Shown: positions 14,360 through 23,094 of the stretch, one piece after another
Layout: each line of letters starts with the position of its first letter
Position numbering within the stretch: the first letter of the stretch is position 1
Source of the DNA: NORP181 sp047623555
GTDB taxonomy: Bacteria > Pseudomonadota > Alphaproteobacteria > Rhodobacterales > Rhodobacteraceae
DNA length: 32,082 nt
NCBI GenBank assembly: GCA_047623555.1
Contig: JBLHMP010000041.1
Span: forward strand, 1 to 32,082
Reading direction: 5' to 3'
Made by a program: the position numbers and the translations under genes
The notes under the pieces: generated by a model
Seen by the model: the letters and a program-made list of their open reading frames with translations, nothing else
What the model was told of the DNA's origin: nothing
Databases searched by the model: none

Positions 14360-14746
14360 CTATCGGCAATAACTGTTAGCCTGCTGAAGTGTCATGTTAT
14401 CGCCAACTGCAAACACCTCCATACTGCCCAGCTTTTTCGCCGGAGCAACGCCCGCCGCGGCCGCATCAATAGTATACTGAACCCCAGATCCCTTAGTCGT
14501 CGTGCTGGGCCCTTTGGTGCGTACGATATACAATGTATCTTTCCACCCGGCTTTTAGTTCACGCTTTGCAAAGTTGGCGGCGGCACACCAATAGGCCGGG
14601 GCACGTGCACCTCTCCAGTCACTGACTTCAAAGACCACTCCGCCGACCGGTTCGACAAACAGACCATTAGTGGCAGCAAAGGCATGCCCGGATTGCGGCA
14701 TCGCGGCAATAGTCAGAACAAGGCATAGGTGTTTTACGCTTTTCAT
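14360..14746 (-). CDS. exported hypothetical protein, paralogue of the previous gene
   Basis: A 128-residue protein with a signal peptide (MKSVKHLCLVLTIAAMPQSGHAFA). The mature domain repeats the order of motifs of its neighbour: VFEVSDWRG, YWCAAANFAKREL, TLYIVRTKGPS, GVQYTIDAAA, and EVFAVGDNMTLQQANSYC, ending one residue later. The cysteines in YWC and at the C-terminus are shared, suggesting a disulfide in the periplasm. Function is unknown. A GGAG Shine-Dalgarno is separated from the ATG by a tract with eight consecutive T residues. It is downstream of rpoD but beyond that gene's terminator-like hairpin, so it probably has its own promoter. Confidence 0.75.
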   Translation of the reverse strand: MKSVKHLCLVLTIAAMPQSGHAFAATNGLFVEPVGGVVFEVSDWRGARAPAYWCAAANFAKRELKAGWKDTLYIVRTKGPSTTTKGSGVQYTIDAAAAGVAPAKKLGSMEVFAVGDNMTLQQANSYCR

Positions 14747-14867
14747 AAAAAAAATACTCCGAATTTATCAAACAAAAGTGTACCGACGTAGATTAGACAA
14801 AGCTATCGGCCCTCACGGGATATTTACCGCAGGGACAGAAGTTTATTCTGGTCTGGCAATTTAGAAA

Positions 14868-14898
14868 TGCGGGCCTCAGTTAACCAAGGGAGCCCGCA
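14868..14898 (-). terminator. rpoD terminator-like hairpin
   Basis: Read on the minus strand, TGCGGGC and GCCCGCA pair over seven bp with a 17-base loop, 20 bases after the rpoD stop, followed by TTTCTAAATT. The tail is only moderately T-rich. Confidence 0.5.
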
Positions 14899-14917
14899 AA
14901 TTCTGTCGTTTTGGCAA

Positions 14918-16915
14918 TTACTGATCCAGGAAACTGCGCAATTTGCGGCTGCGGCTAGGGTGCTTCAGTTTGCGCAGGGCCTTGGCCTCGATCTGACGGA
15001 TCCGTTCGCGGGTTACGCTGAACTGTTGTCCAACCTCTTCCAGCGTATGGTCGGTGTTCATACCGATGCCAAACCGCATCCGCAAAACCCGTTCTTCGCG
15101 TGGCGTAAGCGAGGCCAGAACCCGTGTTGTGGTTTCCTTCAGGTTCTCCTGAATGGCGCTTTCCAACGGTAGAACCGCATTTTTGTCTTCGATGAAATCG
15201 CCAAGCTGGCTGTCTTCTTCGTCGCCAATCGGGGTTTCCAGTGAAATCGGTTCTTTGGCAATCTTCATCACCTTGCGAACTTTTTCCAACGGCATCTGCA
15301 ACTTGGTTGCCAATTCTTCCGGCGTTGGTTCGCGACCAATTTCGTGCAGCATTTGCCGCCCGGTCCGCACCAGTTTGTTGATCGTCTCGATCATATGCAC
15401 CGGAATACGGATGGTGCGCGCCTGATCGGCAATCGACCGGGTGATCGCCTGACGGATCCACCAGGTCGCATAGGTCGAAAATTTATAGCCACGGCGATAT
15501 TCGAATTTATCGACGGCCTTCATCAGGCCAATGTTACCTTCTTGAATAAGATCAAGAAATTGCAGGCCGCGGTTGGTGTATTTTTTGGCGATTGAAATAA
15601 CCAGACGCAGATTTGCCTCGACCATTTCTTTCTTGGCCTGACGCGCCTCTTTTTCGCCCTTTTGAACCTGCTGAACAATGCGACGGAATTCAGGGGTATC
15701 CAAACCGACATATTGGCCAATCTGTGCCATATCTGCACGCAGCTCTTCGACTTTGGGGGTCGAGCGTTCGATGAACATCTGCCAGCCACGACCGGGCTTT
15801 TCGCCCATGTCCGACAGCCAGTTCGGGTCAAGTTCACGGCCACGATAGGCCTCGATGAATTCACGGCGGTTGATACGCGCCTGATCCGCCAGTTTCACCA
15901 TCGAACCGTCTAGGGCCATCACCCGGCGGTTGATGCCGTAAAGCTGGTCAATCAACGCGTCAATCCGGTTGTTATGCAGGTGCAAGCCATTGACCAACAC
16001 CACAATTTCAGAGCGCAGTGCCTGATATTTGGCTTCATCTTTCTTTGAGAACGACTTGTCCTCATTCAGCGTTGCCGAAATCCGGCTGTCCTGCATTTCT
16101 GACAATTGCGCGTAGTCATTAGCGATCAGCTCAAGCGTCTCAAGCACCTGATCTTTCAGCGCAGCCTCCATTGCCGCAAGCGACATGTTGACCTGTTCTT
16201 CCTCGTCATCGTCATCGTCATCGTTGTTTATCGGGTTGCCGTCAGCGTCCAGCTCCTGGGCCTTTTCGGCTTCGGGCTTAGCTTCGCCATCCGCAGCAGG
16301 AGCGGCTCCAACAACGGGTTCTTCCTCATCGTTGCTTTCTTCTTCAAGCTGCTCACCAAATGTGGTTTCCAGATCAATCACATCGCGCAGCAAAATGTCC
16401 TCGGACAAAAGTTCGTCGCGCCAGATCGTGACCGCCTGAAAGGTCAGCGGGCTTTCGCACAGACCGGCGATCATGGTGTTGCGACCGGCCTCGATGCGTT
16501 TGGCAATCGCAATCTCGCCTTCGCGCGACAGCAACTCGACACTGCCCATTTCGCGCAGGTACATGCGCACAGGGTCGTCGGTGCGGTCCAGTTTTTCGGC
16601 GGTCGATGCGGCAAGCGTGACTTCGCGCGCGCCTGCGGTGGTTGCAACTTCGGTTGAGCCTTTTTGCTCTTCCTCTTCGGCCTCGTCGTCCTCGATGATG
16701 TTGATGCCCATTTCAGACAACATCGACATTACATCTTCGATCTGCTCAGAGCTAACCTGATCGGGCGGCAAAACCTTATTCAGTTGATCGTAGGTGATGT
16801 AACCTTTTTCGCGCGCATCGCCGATCATCTTTTTGACGGCGGCCTGACTCATGTCCAGAGAAATTTCGGGGTCCTGGTCGTCTGCCTTGCGGTCGTCGTT
16901 ATCTTTGGGGGCCAT
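14918..16915 (-). CDS. rpoD: RNA polymerase primary sigma factor (sigma-70)
   Basis: A 665-residue housekeeping sigma factor. Region 1.1 comes first (ISLDMSQAAVKKMIGDAREKGYITYDQLNKVLP), then region 1.2 (TDDPVRMYLREMGSVELLSREGEIAIAKRIE) and a large acidic non-conserved part with an Asp/Glu run before EEQVNMS. The core follows: region 2 (LRLVISIAKKYTNRGLQFLDLIQEGNIGLMKAVDKFEYRRGYKFSTYATWWIRQAI), region 3, and region 4 ending in VTRERIRQIEAKALRKLKHPSRSRKLRSFL. I start at ATG 16915, six bases after AGGAG; the open frame continues 24 codons upstream through the hairpin-forming leader, which is probably untranslated. It follows dnaG as in many bacteria, so their expression may be partly shared. Confidence 0.97.
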   Translation of the reverse strand: MAPKDNDDRKADDQDPEISLDMSQAAVKKMIGDAREKGYITYDQLNKVLPPDQVSSEQIEDVMSMLSEMGINIIEDDEAEEEEQKGSTEVATTAGAREVTLAASTAEKLDRTDDPVRMYLREMGSVELLSREGEIAIAKRIEAGRNTMIAGLCESPLTFQAVTIWRDELLSEDILLRDVIDLETTFGEQLEEESNDEEEPVVGAAPAADGEAKPEAEKAQELDADGNPINNDDDDDDEEEQVNMSLAAMEAALKDQVLETLELIANDYAQLSEMQDSRISATLNEDKSFSKKDEAKYQALRSEIVVLVNGLHLHNNRIDALIDQLYGINRRVMALDGSMVKLADQARINRREFIEAYRGRELDPNWLSDMGEKPGRGWQMFIERSTPKVEELRADMAQIGQYVGLDTPEFRRIVQQVQKGEKEARQAKKEMVEANLRLVISIAKKYTNRGLQFLDLIQEGNIGLMKAVDKFEYRRGYKFSTYATWWIRQAITRSIADQARTIRIPVHMIETINKLVRTGRQMLHEIGREPTPEELATKLQMPLEKVRKVMKIAKEPISLETPIGDEEDSQLGDFIEDKNAVLPLESAIQENLKETTTRVLASLTPREERVLRMRFGIGMNTDHTLEEVGQQFSVTRERIRQIEAKALRKLKHPSRSRKLRSFLDQ

Positions 16916-16940
16916 GTGATGCTCCTGCGCGGGGTAACGG

Positions 16941-16982
16941 TGATTCGCTCTTAACGAATCATCCGGGCTAACGAGTGATTCG
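16941..16982 (-). promoter_or_regulatory. rpoD leader with alternative hairpins
   Basis: Three exact copies of a seven-base word lie in the rpoD leader. In minus-strand order: CGAATCA (16982-16976), TGATTCG (16961-16955) and CGAATCA (16947-16941). The middle copy can pair with the upstream one (14-base loop) or with the downstream one (seven-base loop), but not both. The downstream hairpin ends 14 bases before the AGGAG ribosome-binding site. The sequence is seen directly; a regulatory role is inferred. Confidence 0.5.
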
Positions 16983-17023
16983 GCCACCCGTCTATCTGTT
17001 TTTCTTTAGTAATTCTTTACCAA

Positions 17024-17037
17024 AACGCCTCAGCGTT
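17024..17037 (-). terminator. short hairpin over the dnaG stop codon
   Basis: On the minus strand AACGC-TGAG-GCGTT followed by TT overlaps the dnaG TGA. The five-bp stem is weak and may only attenuate read-through into rpoD. Confidence 0.25.
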
Positions 17038-18970
17038 GCTGTTTCGCACTATTGATCTGCTCAAGAAGGTCATCAAGGGCATTTCGTTCGTCGCGACTGA
17101 TTCGTGCGCCACTGTCTGCGATGTCATATTCCGCGGTATCCTCATGTTCACTCCGCTCGGCCTTATTGCGGGCTTCGGCCGCCTGACCAAGCCGCCAGGT
17201 CACGGCCTCATCTGCCACGCCAGTTAGGTCTTCTGCCGCATCTGCGATTTCGGCGATCAACCCATAACGTGTTTCCAATTTCGCCAATTCATCGTTCAAC
17301 GTCATTCGGGCCAGTTCAAGGTTTCCGGGATCACGCACACAGGGGCTAATTGCGACATGGCCAAGGGCATGCAGGTTTTCAAGGGTTTCGGGGCCAAGAA
17401 TATCACTGATTTTGTCACCGAGCGCCCCGGGTTCCCCAGTTGAGTGGCGCAGAACAACGTCGCGCAGGCGCGCATGGCGCGGATCTCGGCAGGTCATCCG
17501 CTCTAGCCCAGACTCAAATTCTCCAATAATTTCAGGGGTCGCAATGATGCTGGCCAAAATTACCGCGACGCGCAAATTGTCCTCGGCACTGCTACCGGCC
17601 GCCAAAACCGAGGCTTTGGTGCCGGGCATCGCCGGTTCTGGAGCTTTCTTGCCTGGCGTCCATTTTGCCCGTTTGGCCGTGCGTTTTGGGGTAAAAAGCT
17701 CCCAACGCAGGTTTTTGATTTCCTGCCCGTAATGCCCCCGGATCGACGGATCACGGATCAGTTTGATCTTTTCGCGCAGGGATTTATCAAGCGCCGCCTT
17801 GCGTTCCGGGCTGTCAAACACCCGCCCTTCGGTTTCGCGCTGCCACAGCAAACGCACCATCGGCAGGGCATTATCCAACAGCTTTTGCACCGCTGATTTA
17901 CCTTCAGAGCGGATCAGATCATCCGGGTCTTTGCCGTCGGGCAAAATCACAAAGCGCAGGGATTGCCCGGCCTCAAGCAGCGGCAAAGCCAGATCAATCA
18001 ACCGCATCGCCGCGCGCAGACCCGCAGTATCGCCGTCCAAGGCGATCAAAGGTTCCGGATGGATCCGCCACATCATTTGCAGCTGAGTTTCGGTAATCGC
18101 GGTCCCCAATGGCGCGACGCAAGCGTCAAACCCACCCGAGACCAGCGCGATCACATCCATGTACCCTTCGGCAACAATCAGCGGCTGACCTTTGCCCGCA
18201 GCAGTGCGCGCCGGGGCCTGATTATACAGGCTCCGGCCTTTATCAAACAATTCGGTTTCCGGCGAATTCAGGTATTTGGCGTTGTCATTAGGGTCCATCG
18301 CGCGGCCACCAAAGGCAATCGCACGGCCGCGTGCATCGCGGATCGGAAACATGATGCGGCCGCGGAACGTGTCATATGGTTTGCCACCTTTAGTCGAAGG
18401 CTTGGCCAATCCAGCGCCCATTATCAGATCTTCGGCGACGCCTTTGCCGCGCAGATGATCCCATAGGTTCTGCCAGGCATTCGGCGCGAACCCAATTTCC
18501 CAACGCTCAAGCGCGTCGGCCTTTAGCCCGCGCCGGGTCAGGTATTCGCGGGCTTCGGTTGCGACATTGGTTTTCAGCTGCAGGCGGAAAAATTGCACCG
18601 CCTGTTCCATGACATCGGCCAGCAACGACCGGCGATCTGATTTTTCCTGCGCCTTTGGGTCGCGTGCCGGCATCGGCATGCCAGCCTCGCGGGCCAAAAT
18701 TTCCACCGCTTCCATAAAGCTGACATTCTCGGTTTCGCGCACAAACGAAATGGCGTCGCCCTTGGCGTGACAGCCAAAGCAGTAATAAAACCCTTTCTTG
18801 TCATCGACATGAAAGCTCGCGGATTTTTCCTGATGGAACGGGCAAGGCGCCCACATGTCGCCCTTGCCCTGATTGGACTTGCGCGTGTCCCACATGACTT
18901 TTCGCCCGACAACCTGAGACAGGCTGGCGCGGCTACGCAGTTCATCTAAGAATCCGGGGGGCAGGCTCAT
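17030..18970 (-). CDS. dnaG: DNA primase
   Basis: DnaG makes the RNA primers for replication at the fork. The 646-residue protein has the CHC2 zinc finger (Cys43, His46, Cys64, Cys67 in CPFHQEKSASFHVDDKKGF and YYCFGCHAKGD), the catalytic N-terminal domain (YDTFRGRIMFPIRDARGRAIAFGGRAM) and a TOPRIM domain (LIVAEGYMDVIAL, then LIALDGDTAGLRAAMR). The C-terminal helicase-interaction part, residues about 430-646, is poorly conserved and Ala/Glu-rich. The start MSLPPGFLDELRSRASLSQVV is the family's usual N-terminus. No Shine-Dalgarno precedes it; instead a near-consensus promoter ends five bases before the ATG, suggesting a leaderless mRNA. Confidence 0.97.
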   Translation of the reverse strand: MSLPPGFLDELRSRASLSQVVGRKVMWDTRKSNQGKGDMWAPCPFHQEKSASFHVDDKKGFYYCFGCHAKGDAISFVRETENVSFMEAVEILAREAGMPMPARDPKAQEKSDRRSLLADVMEQAVQFFRLQLKTNVATEAREYLTRRGLKADALERWEIGFAPNAWQNLWDHLRGKGVAEDLIMGAGLAKPSTKGGKPYDTFRGRIMFPIRDARGRAIAFGGRAMDPNDNAKYLNSPETELFDKGRSLYNQAPARTAAGKGQPLIVAEGYMDVIALVSGGFDACVAPLGTAITETQLQMMWRIHPEPLIALDGDTAGLRAAMRLIDLALPLLEAGQSLRFVILPDGKDPDDLIRSEGKSAVQKLLDNALPMVRLLWQRETEGRVFDSPERKAALDKSLREKIKLIRDPSIRGHYGQEIKNLRWELFTPKRTAKRAKWTPGKKAPEPAMPGTKASVLAAGSSAEDNLRVAVILASIIATPEIIGEFESGLERMTCRDPRHARLRDVVLRHSTGEPGALGDKISDILGPETLENLHALGHVAISPCVRDPGNLELARMTLNDELAKLETRYGLIAEIADAAEDLTGVADEAVTWRLGQAAEARNKAERSEHEDTAEYDIADSGARISRDERNALDDLLEQINSAKQQR

Positions 18971-18975
18971 GCCGT

Positions 18976-19004
18976 ATTATATTGGGCTGGTTTCAGTTCT
19001 GCAA
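18976..19004 (-). promoter_or_regulatory. near-consensus promoter at the dnaG start codon
   Basis: On the minus strand TTGCAG (19004-18999) and a perfect TATAAT (18981-18976) are 17 bases apart. The expected start lies 6-7 bases after TATAAT, at or next to the A of the dnaG ATG (18970). The -35 box lies inside the 3' end of the upstream small-protein gene. The boxes are directly visible; use by polymerase is inferred. Confidence 0.65.
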
Positions 19005-19289
19005 ACACTGTTCGAGAAATACCGCAGACAGGTCGTCGTTGCGAATGACCCGTCGTTTTTGGTCATAAACCCACGGCGTGAGCAGCGGAATCGCCGCGTT
19101 GTAATTGGCAGGCCAGGCCGGGTTGGTGGCGGCAATATGCGCCGGAACTTCGCGTTCTTTAACGCGGTCCTTGCGGGCCAGTTGGATTGCAGCGACCAAA
19201 TCGGCCTGATAGCGGCAACTTTGTTCTTTGGTTTCAGCCGCCAAAACGGGCGCGGCTAGCAAAGAGACAACAAGGGCAAGGCGGATCAT
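18993..19289 (-). CDS. small exported hypothetical protein upstream of dnaG
   Basis: A 98-residue protein with a clear signal peptide (MIRLALVVSLLAAPVLA, predicted cut near AETKEQ). The mature domain is about 80 residues with two cysteines, Cys25 (QSCRYQADLV) near its start and Cys95 (LEQCLQN) near its end, likely joined by a disulfide. The middle (VPAHIAATNPAWPANYNAAIPLLTPWVYDQKRR) has a conserved look but no domain I can name. The Shine-Dalgarno CGGAG is seven bases before the ATG. It begins 34 bases after the soxG stop on the same strand and ends 22 bases before dnaG. Confidence 0.8.
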   Translation of the reverse strand: MIRLALVVSLLAAPVLAAETKEQSCRYQADLVAAIQLARKDRVKEREVPAHIAATNPAWPANYNAAIPLLTPWVYDQKRRVIRNDDLSAVFLEQCLQN

Positions 19290-19323
19290 TTGGAAACTCC
19301 GGAATCAGGTGGGTCGCGACAGT

Positions 19324-19869
19324 CTAACGCCGCGACGCCACACCTTCCATCGCCGATTTCAGATCATGCACTAACGTTTCCGCCATCGACCGGAACACCA
19401 TGATCTGAAACGCAGTGTCTCCGATGCGCGTGACGGACGCCATCATGTGCAAAAGGTCCGTGCGCATCGTGTGGCCCCGTTTGAACACAGAGACCCGCAC
19501 ATCCACCGGAATCAGCCGCGCAAGAACGTCCTCAGACCCGGCCCCCTCAAGGCGCACAACCGCCCAGGCATCGGCCTGATCGGTCATGGCGGCATGCCCG
19601 GACAGGCTCGCATCAGGGTAAGGGCCCACCAACATCACCTGCCCGCGTGACAGCCATATGGCGCGCGCTTCGGCCTTGCCAGTGGCGCGATTAAACGCAG
19701 GCATCGCCATGCCATGCGCCGCCTTCAATCCGGATGATGCCGCCGTGTCGTGACCTTTGAACGGAGCAATCGACGTCATCGCGCCCGGAGTTACTTCGCT
19801 CAGCGTGACGTCGCCGACAGACAACGGCAACAGCCCAATGCATGCAGATCGTGCAACCAAATCAACCAC
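19324..19869 (-). CDS. soxG: sarcosine oxidase, gamma subunit
   Basis: SoxG is the small structural subunit of the heterotetrameric sarcosine oxidase. This 181-residue protein has the loose SoxG pattern: an N-terminal TLSEVTPGAMTSIAPF, IWLSRGQVMLVGP, DQADAWAVVRLEGAGSEDVLARLIPVDVR, and a C-terminal MMASVTRIGDTAFQIMVFRSMAETLVHDL. I place the start at GTG 19869, because AGGAGGT stands seven bases upstream and the gene then overlaps soxA by eight bases; the longer open frame lies wholly within soxA. It is the last sox gene here. Confidence 0.9.
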   Translation of the reverse strand: MVDLVARSACIGLLPLSVGDVTLSEVTPGAMTSIAPFKGHDTAASSGLKAAHGMAMPAFNRATGKAEARAIWLSRGQVMLVGPYPDASLSGHAAMTDQADAWAVVRLEGAGSEDVLARLIPVDVRVSVFKRGHTMRTDLLHMMASVTRIGDTAFQIMVFRSMAETLVHDLKSAMEGVASRR

Positions 19870-22792
19870 GAACGCGACCTCCTGTTGGATCAAACACCAC
19901 TGGGGCCACCACCTCGCACAGCGTTTCAATACCGCGCAAATGGTCCACCATCTTTATCGTTTCGCCATAGCGCGCCGGTCCGTTCTGCAAAAACGCCTGC
20001 CCCATGAAATGCCCCAGCGTCGGCGAAAAGCCCACCGAGGTCACATAACCCTGCGCATTCACCCGCACCGGATCAGCGCCGTCATCAAACAGAAACGCGC
20101 CCGAGGTCAGTTGTTTCACCGCCCCAACCGGTTTTAACCCAACCAATTGTTCGCGGTTCGGATCAAGCAATCCGGGACGTTCCGACATGGTTTTGCCGAT
20201 ACAGTCCTTTTTGGCTGACACCATCCGCCCCATGCCAATATCAAACGCGGTGATCCGCCCGTGAATTTCTGCGTGGGTGATAAAGCCCTTTTCGATCCGC
20301 AGAATATTCAGCGCCTCCATGCCGTATGGCCCACCGCCCAGCGCCTCGGCCCGCTCCAAAAGTTGCCGGAACAGGCTGTCGCCATACCGCGCCGGAATGG
20401 CGATTTCATAGGCATGTTCACCCGAGAACGAGATGCGGAAAAGCCGCGCCGCAACGCCGCCGACCGCAACATCACCACAGGCCATAAATGGCCAATCGTC
20501 CGGGTTTAGCGGTGTGTCTAGAATCTCGTTTAGCAAATCACGCGCCTTTGGCCCGGCGACCGCAAACTGCGCCCATTGTTCGGTGACCGAGATAAACGAC
20601 ACATCCAGATCGGGCCGCAACGCCTGTTGCGCAAAGTCCAGATGGCGCATCACCTCTCCGGCGCCCGCCGTCGTCGTTGTCATCACAAAATGCGTTTCGG
20701 TGAGCCGCGCGGTGGTGCCGTCATCCATGACAAACCCGTCTTCGCGCAACATCAGACCATAACGCACCCGGCCAACTTTCAGCGTGCTGAACATATTGGT
20801 ATAGACAAAATCAAGGAATTCGGCGGCATCAGCGCCCTGAATGTCGATCTTGCCAAGGGTCGAAACATCACAAATGCCAACGCTTTCGCGCACCATATTG
20901 ACCTCGCGGTCACAAGATTGCCGCCAGTTGGTTTCACCCGGGGCCGGGAAGTAACTTGGCCGATACCAAAGCCCAACCTCGATCATCGGCGCGCCGCGTT
21001 CCACGGATGCCTTATGCGACGTCATATAGCGTTTCGGCGCGAACCCAGCGCCTTGTGCCCCTGCCCCAAAGGCGGCAATCGCCACCGGACTATAGGGCGG
21101 GCGAAACGTAGTTGTGCCGGTCTCAGGAATGCCGCGCCCGGTGGCATCGGCCAGAACCGCCAAAGCCCCGACATTGGAATTCTTGCCCTGATCGGTGGCC
21201 ATGCCTTGGGTGGTATAGCGTTTCATATGCTCGACCGAGCGGAAGTTTTCTGTCGCCGCTTGTTTTACGTCTTTGACGGTAACATCGTTCTGAAAATCAA
21301 GCCAAGCCCGCCCATTGCCCGGAACCGTCCAAAGCGGCGCCAGAACATACGGCGTATCCTCGGCCACGGGCACGACAACATCTTTGGCAGTCAAACCCAG
21401 ATCGCCCAGCGCCTGTTGCGCGGCCTCAGCGCCCTCGCGCAAACAGGCCGCGGTGGAAAACGCGCCATTGCAGGCCCCGGCTGCGGTCAGCCCCGGAACA
21501 GTCCCCGGTGTTGGCACAAAGCTCAGGATATCGTCGCGCCACGTCGGGCGACCATTCATATGGCAGGTCAAATGCACCGTCGGATTCCAGCCACCAGACA
21601 TGGCCAGACAATCGGTCTGGATCTTTTCCTCGCCACTGATTGAACGAATGGTAATGCTCTCCAGCCCGCGCCGCCCGGCGCTGCCACACACCTGTGCGCC
21701 TCTATATACAGTAAACACATCCGATGTTGGCGCGTCGTGGCGGCTATCAATCATCGCGGTCACATGCACGCCCGCCGACACCAGATCATGCGCCGTGCGG
21801 TGCGCGTCGTCATTATTGCCAAACACCGTCACGGCGTGGCCCGGGCTCACGCCCCAGCGGTTCAGATAGGCCCGAACCGCACCCGCCGTCATAATCCCCG
21901 GCCGGTCATTGTTTTGAAACGCCACCGGGCGCTCCAACGCACCTGCCGCCAACACCGTCCGTTTTGTCGAAATCCGCCAGAAGGTTTCGAGCGGCGCCCC
22001 CTTGGCCCGCAGCCCATGATGCCCGACCCGTTCCAGTAAACCGTAAGTGCCCTGATCATAGGCGCCGGTAACCGTGCTGCGGGTCATCAGCCGCACATTA
22101 TCCATGTTGCGTAGTTCGTTCAGCACACCGTCGACCCAGATCGTGCCAGGCTTGCCATCGACTTCATAAGTCTCGGCCAGCAAACGCCCGCCCATGCGGC
22201 TGTCTTCGTCAGCGACAATAACATCGGCCCCGGCCCGCCCCGCCACCAGCGCCGCCATCAGACCGGCAGGCCCGGCACCAATCACCAAAAGATCGCAAAA
22301 CGCATAGGCGCGTTCGTATTTGTCGGCGTTATTTTCGCCCGACAACGCGCCAAGACCAGCAGCCCGCCGAATGACCGGCTCATACAGCTTTTCCCAGAAC
22401 GCCCGCGGCCACATAAAGGTTTTGTAATAAAACCCGGCCCCCAGAAACGGCGCTGCCAGATCAGTGACAGACATCACGTCAAACCCCAGCGATGGCCAAC
22501 GGTTCTGGCTGCGCGCCTGCAATCCGTTGTATAATTCCTGCACAGTGGCCCGTACATTTGGGTCCTGCGCCGCGCCCGACCCGATGGTCATTAGCGCATT
22601 TGGCTCTTCACTGCCGGCGGTCAAAACCCCGCGTGGACGGTGATATTTGAACGAACGCCCGACCAACCGTACGTCATTGGCCAAAAGCGCGCTGGCCAGC
22701 GTGTCACCTTCAAAGCCGCTATATCCAACACCATCAAATGTGAACGAAACCGGTGCCGACCGGTCAATCAGACCTTTGCCCGCGACCCTCAT
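19862..22792 (-). CDS. soxA: sarcosine oxidase, alpha subunit
   Basis: The 976-residue catalytic alpha subunit of sarcosine oxidase, which oxidises sarcosine to glycine and passes the methyl group to tetrahydrofolate. Domains in order: an N-terminal ferredoxin-like fold (SFTFDGVGYSGFEGDTLASALLANDV to YHRPRGVLTAGSEEPNALM), an NAD-binding Rossmann domain (DLLVIGAGPAGLMAALVAGRAGAD), a second dinucleotide region (TVFGNNDDAHRTAHDL), and from about residue 590 the aminomethyltransferase (GcvT-like) folate domain. The start overlaps the soxD stop as ATGA. Its stop overlaps the soxG start. Confidence 0.96.
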   Translation of the reverse strand: MRVAGKGLIDRSAPVSFTFDGVGYSGFEGDTLASALLANDVRLVGRSFKYHRPRGVLTAGSEEPNALMTIGSGAAQDPNVRATVQELYNGLQARSQNRWPSLGFDVMSVTDLAAPFLGAGFYYKTFMWPRAFWEKLYEPVIRRAAGLGALSGENNADKYERAYAFCDLLVIGAGPAGLMAALVAGRAGADVIVADEDSRMGGRLLAETYEVDGKPGTIWVDGVLNELRNMDNVRLMTRSTVTGAYDQGTYGLLERVGHHGLRAKGAPLETFWRISTKRTVLAAGALERPVAFQNNDRPGIMTAGAVRAYLNRWGVSPGHAVTVFGNNDDAHRTAHDLVSAGVHVTAMIDSRHDAPTSDVFTVYRGAQVCGSAGRRGLESITIRSISGEEKIQTDCLAMSGGWNPTVHLTCHMNGRPTWRDDILSFVPTPGTVPGLTAAGACNGAFSTAACLREGAEAAQQALGDLGLTAKDVVVPVAEDTPYVLAPLWTVPGNGRAWLDFQNDVTVKDVKQAATENFRSVEHMKRYTTQGMATDQGKNSNVGALAVLADATGRGIPETGTTTFRPPYSPVAIAAFGAGAQGAGFAPKRYMTSHKASVERGAPMIEVGLWYRPSYFPAPGETNWRQSCDREVNMVRESVGICDVSTLGKIDIQGADAAEFLDFVYTNMFSTLKVGRVRYGLMLREDGFVMDDGTTARLTETHFVMTTTTAGAGEVMRHLDFAQQALRPDLDVSFISVTEQWAQFAVAGPKARDLLNEILDTPLNPDDWPFMACGDVAVGGVAARLFRISFSGEHAYEIAIPARYGDSLFRQLLERAEALGGGPYGMEALNILRIEKGFITHAEIHGRITAFDIGMGRMVSAKKDCIGKTMSERPGLLDPNREQLVGLKPVGAVKQLTSGAFLFDDGADPVRVNAQGYVTSVGFSPTLGHFMGQAFLQNGPARYGETIKMVDHLRGIETLCEVVAPVVFDPTGGRVRG

Positions 22793-23040
22793 GTGTTTTC
22801 CACCAGTTCAGTCGCCGTAATCGCATGGCTCAGCGTATTGCGGGTTACCACGATCCAGCCGCTGCACCCGGCCACATGATACCACAAATCCCGGGTTTCC
22901 CCGGCTGGATTATCTCGCAGATAAACATACTCGTCCCACGCGCCCTCGCCCGCATCCGGATCAGGCCGCGTCAAAGCCGCGCCACGATAATAAAACTCGC
23001 GCTGATCACGCTCACCGCAAATCGGACAGTTGATCCTCAT
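22789..23040 (-). CDS. soxD: sarcosine oxidase, delta subunit
   Basis: An 83-residue zinc-binding subunit. The zinc ligands are visible as Cys5 and Cys8 (CPICGERDQREFYYRG) with His55 and Cys59 (WYHVAGCSGW). The family's DEYVYLRDNPAG segment is intact. The gene lies between soxB (54-base gap) and soxA (four-base overlap), the standard soxBDAG order. Confidence 0.95.
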   Translation of the reverse strand: MRINCPICGERDQREFYYRGAALTRPDPDAGEGAWDEYVYLRDNPAGETRDLWYHVAGCSGWIVVTRNTLSHAITATELVENT

Positions 23041-23094
23041 ACGCCACGCCCCTGCTTCTTCTCGTCAAAAATACCTAAATCCATCATTCCGGCC

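Noticed and set aside
16106..16657. 183-codon frame antisense to the acidic region of rpoD
   Set aside because: The hydrophobic Val/Ile run is simply the reverse reading of Asp/Glu codon repeats.
20576..21643. 355-codon open frame antisense to soxA
   Set aside because: It lies wholly inside an intact soxA with family motifs throughout; its composition is Arg/His/Pro/Gly-rich as expected of an antisense frame in GC-rich DNA, with no recognisable domain.
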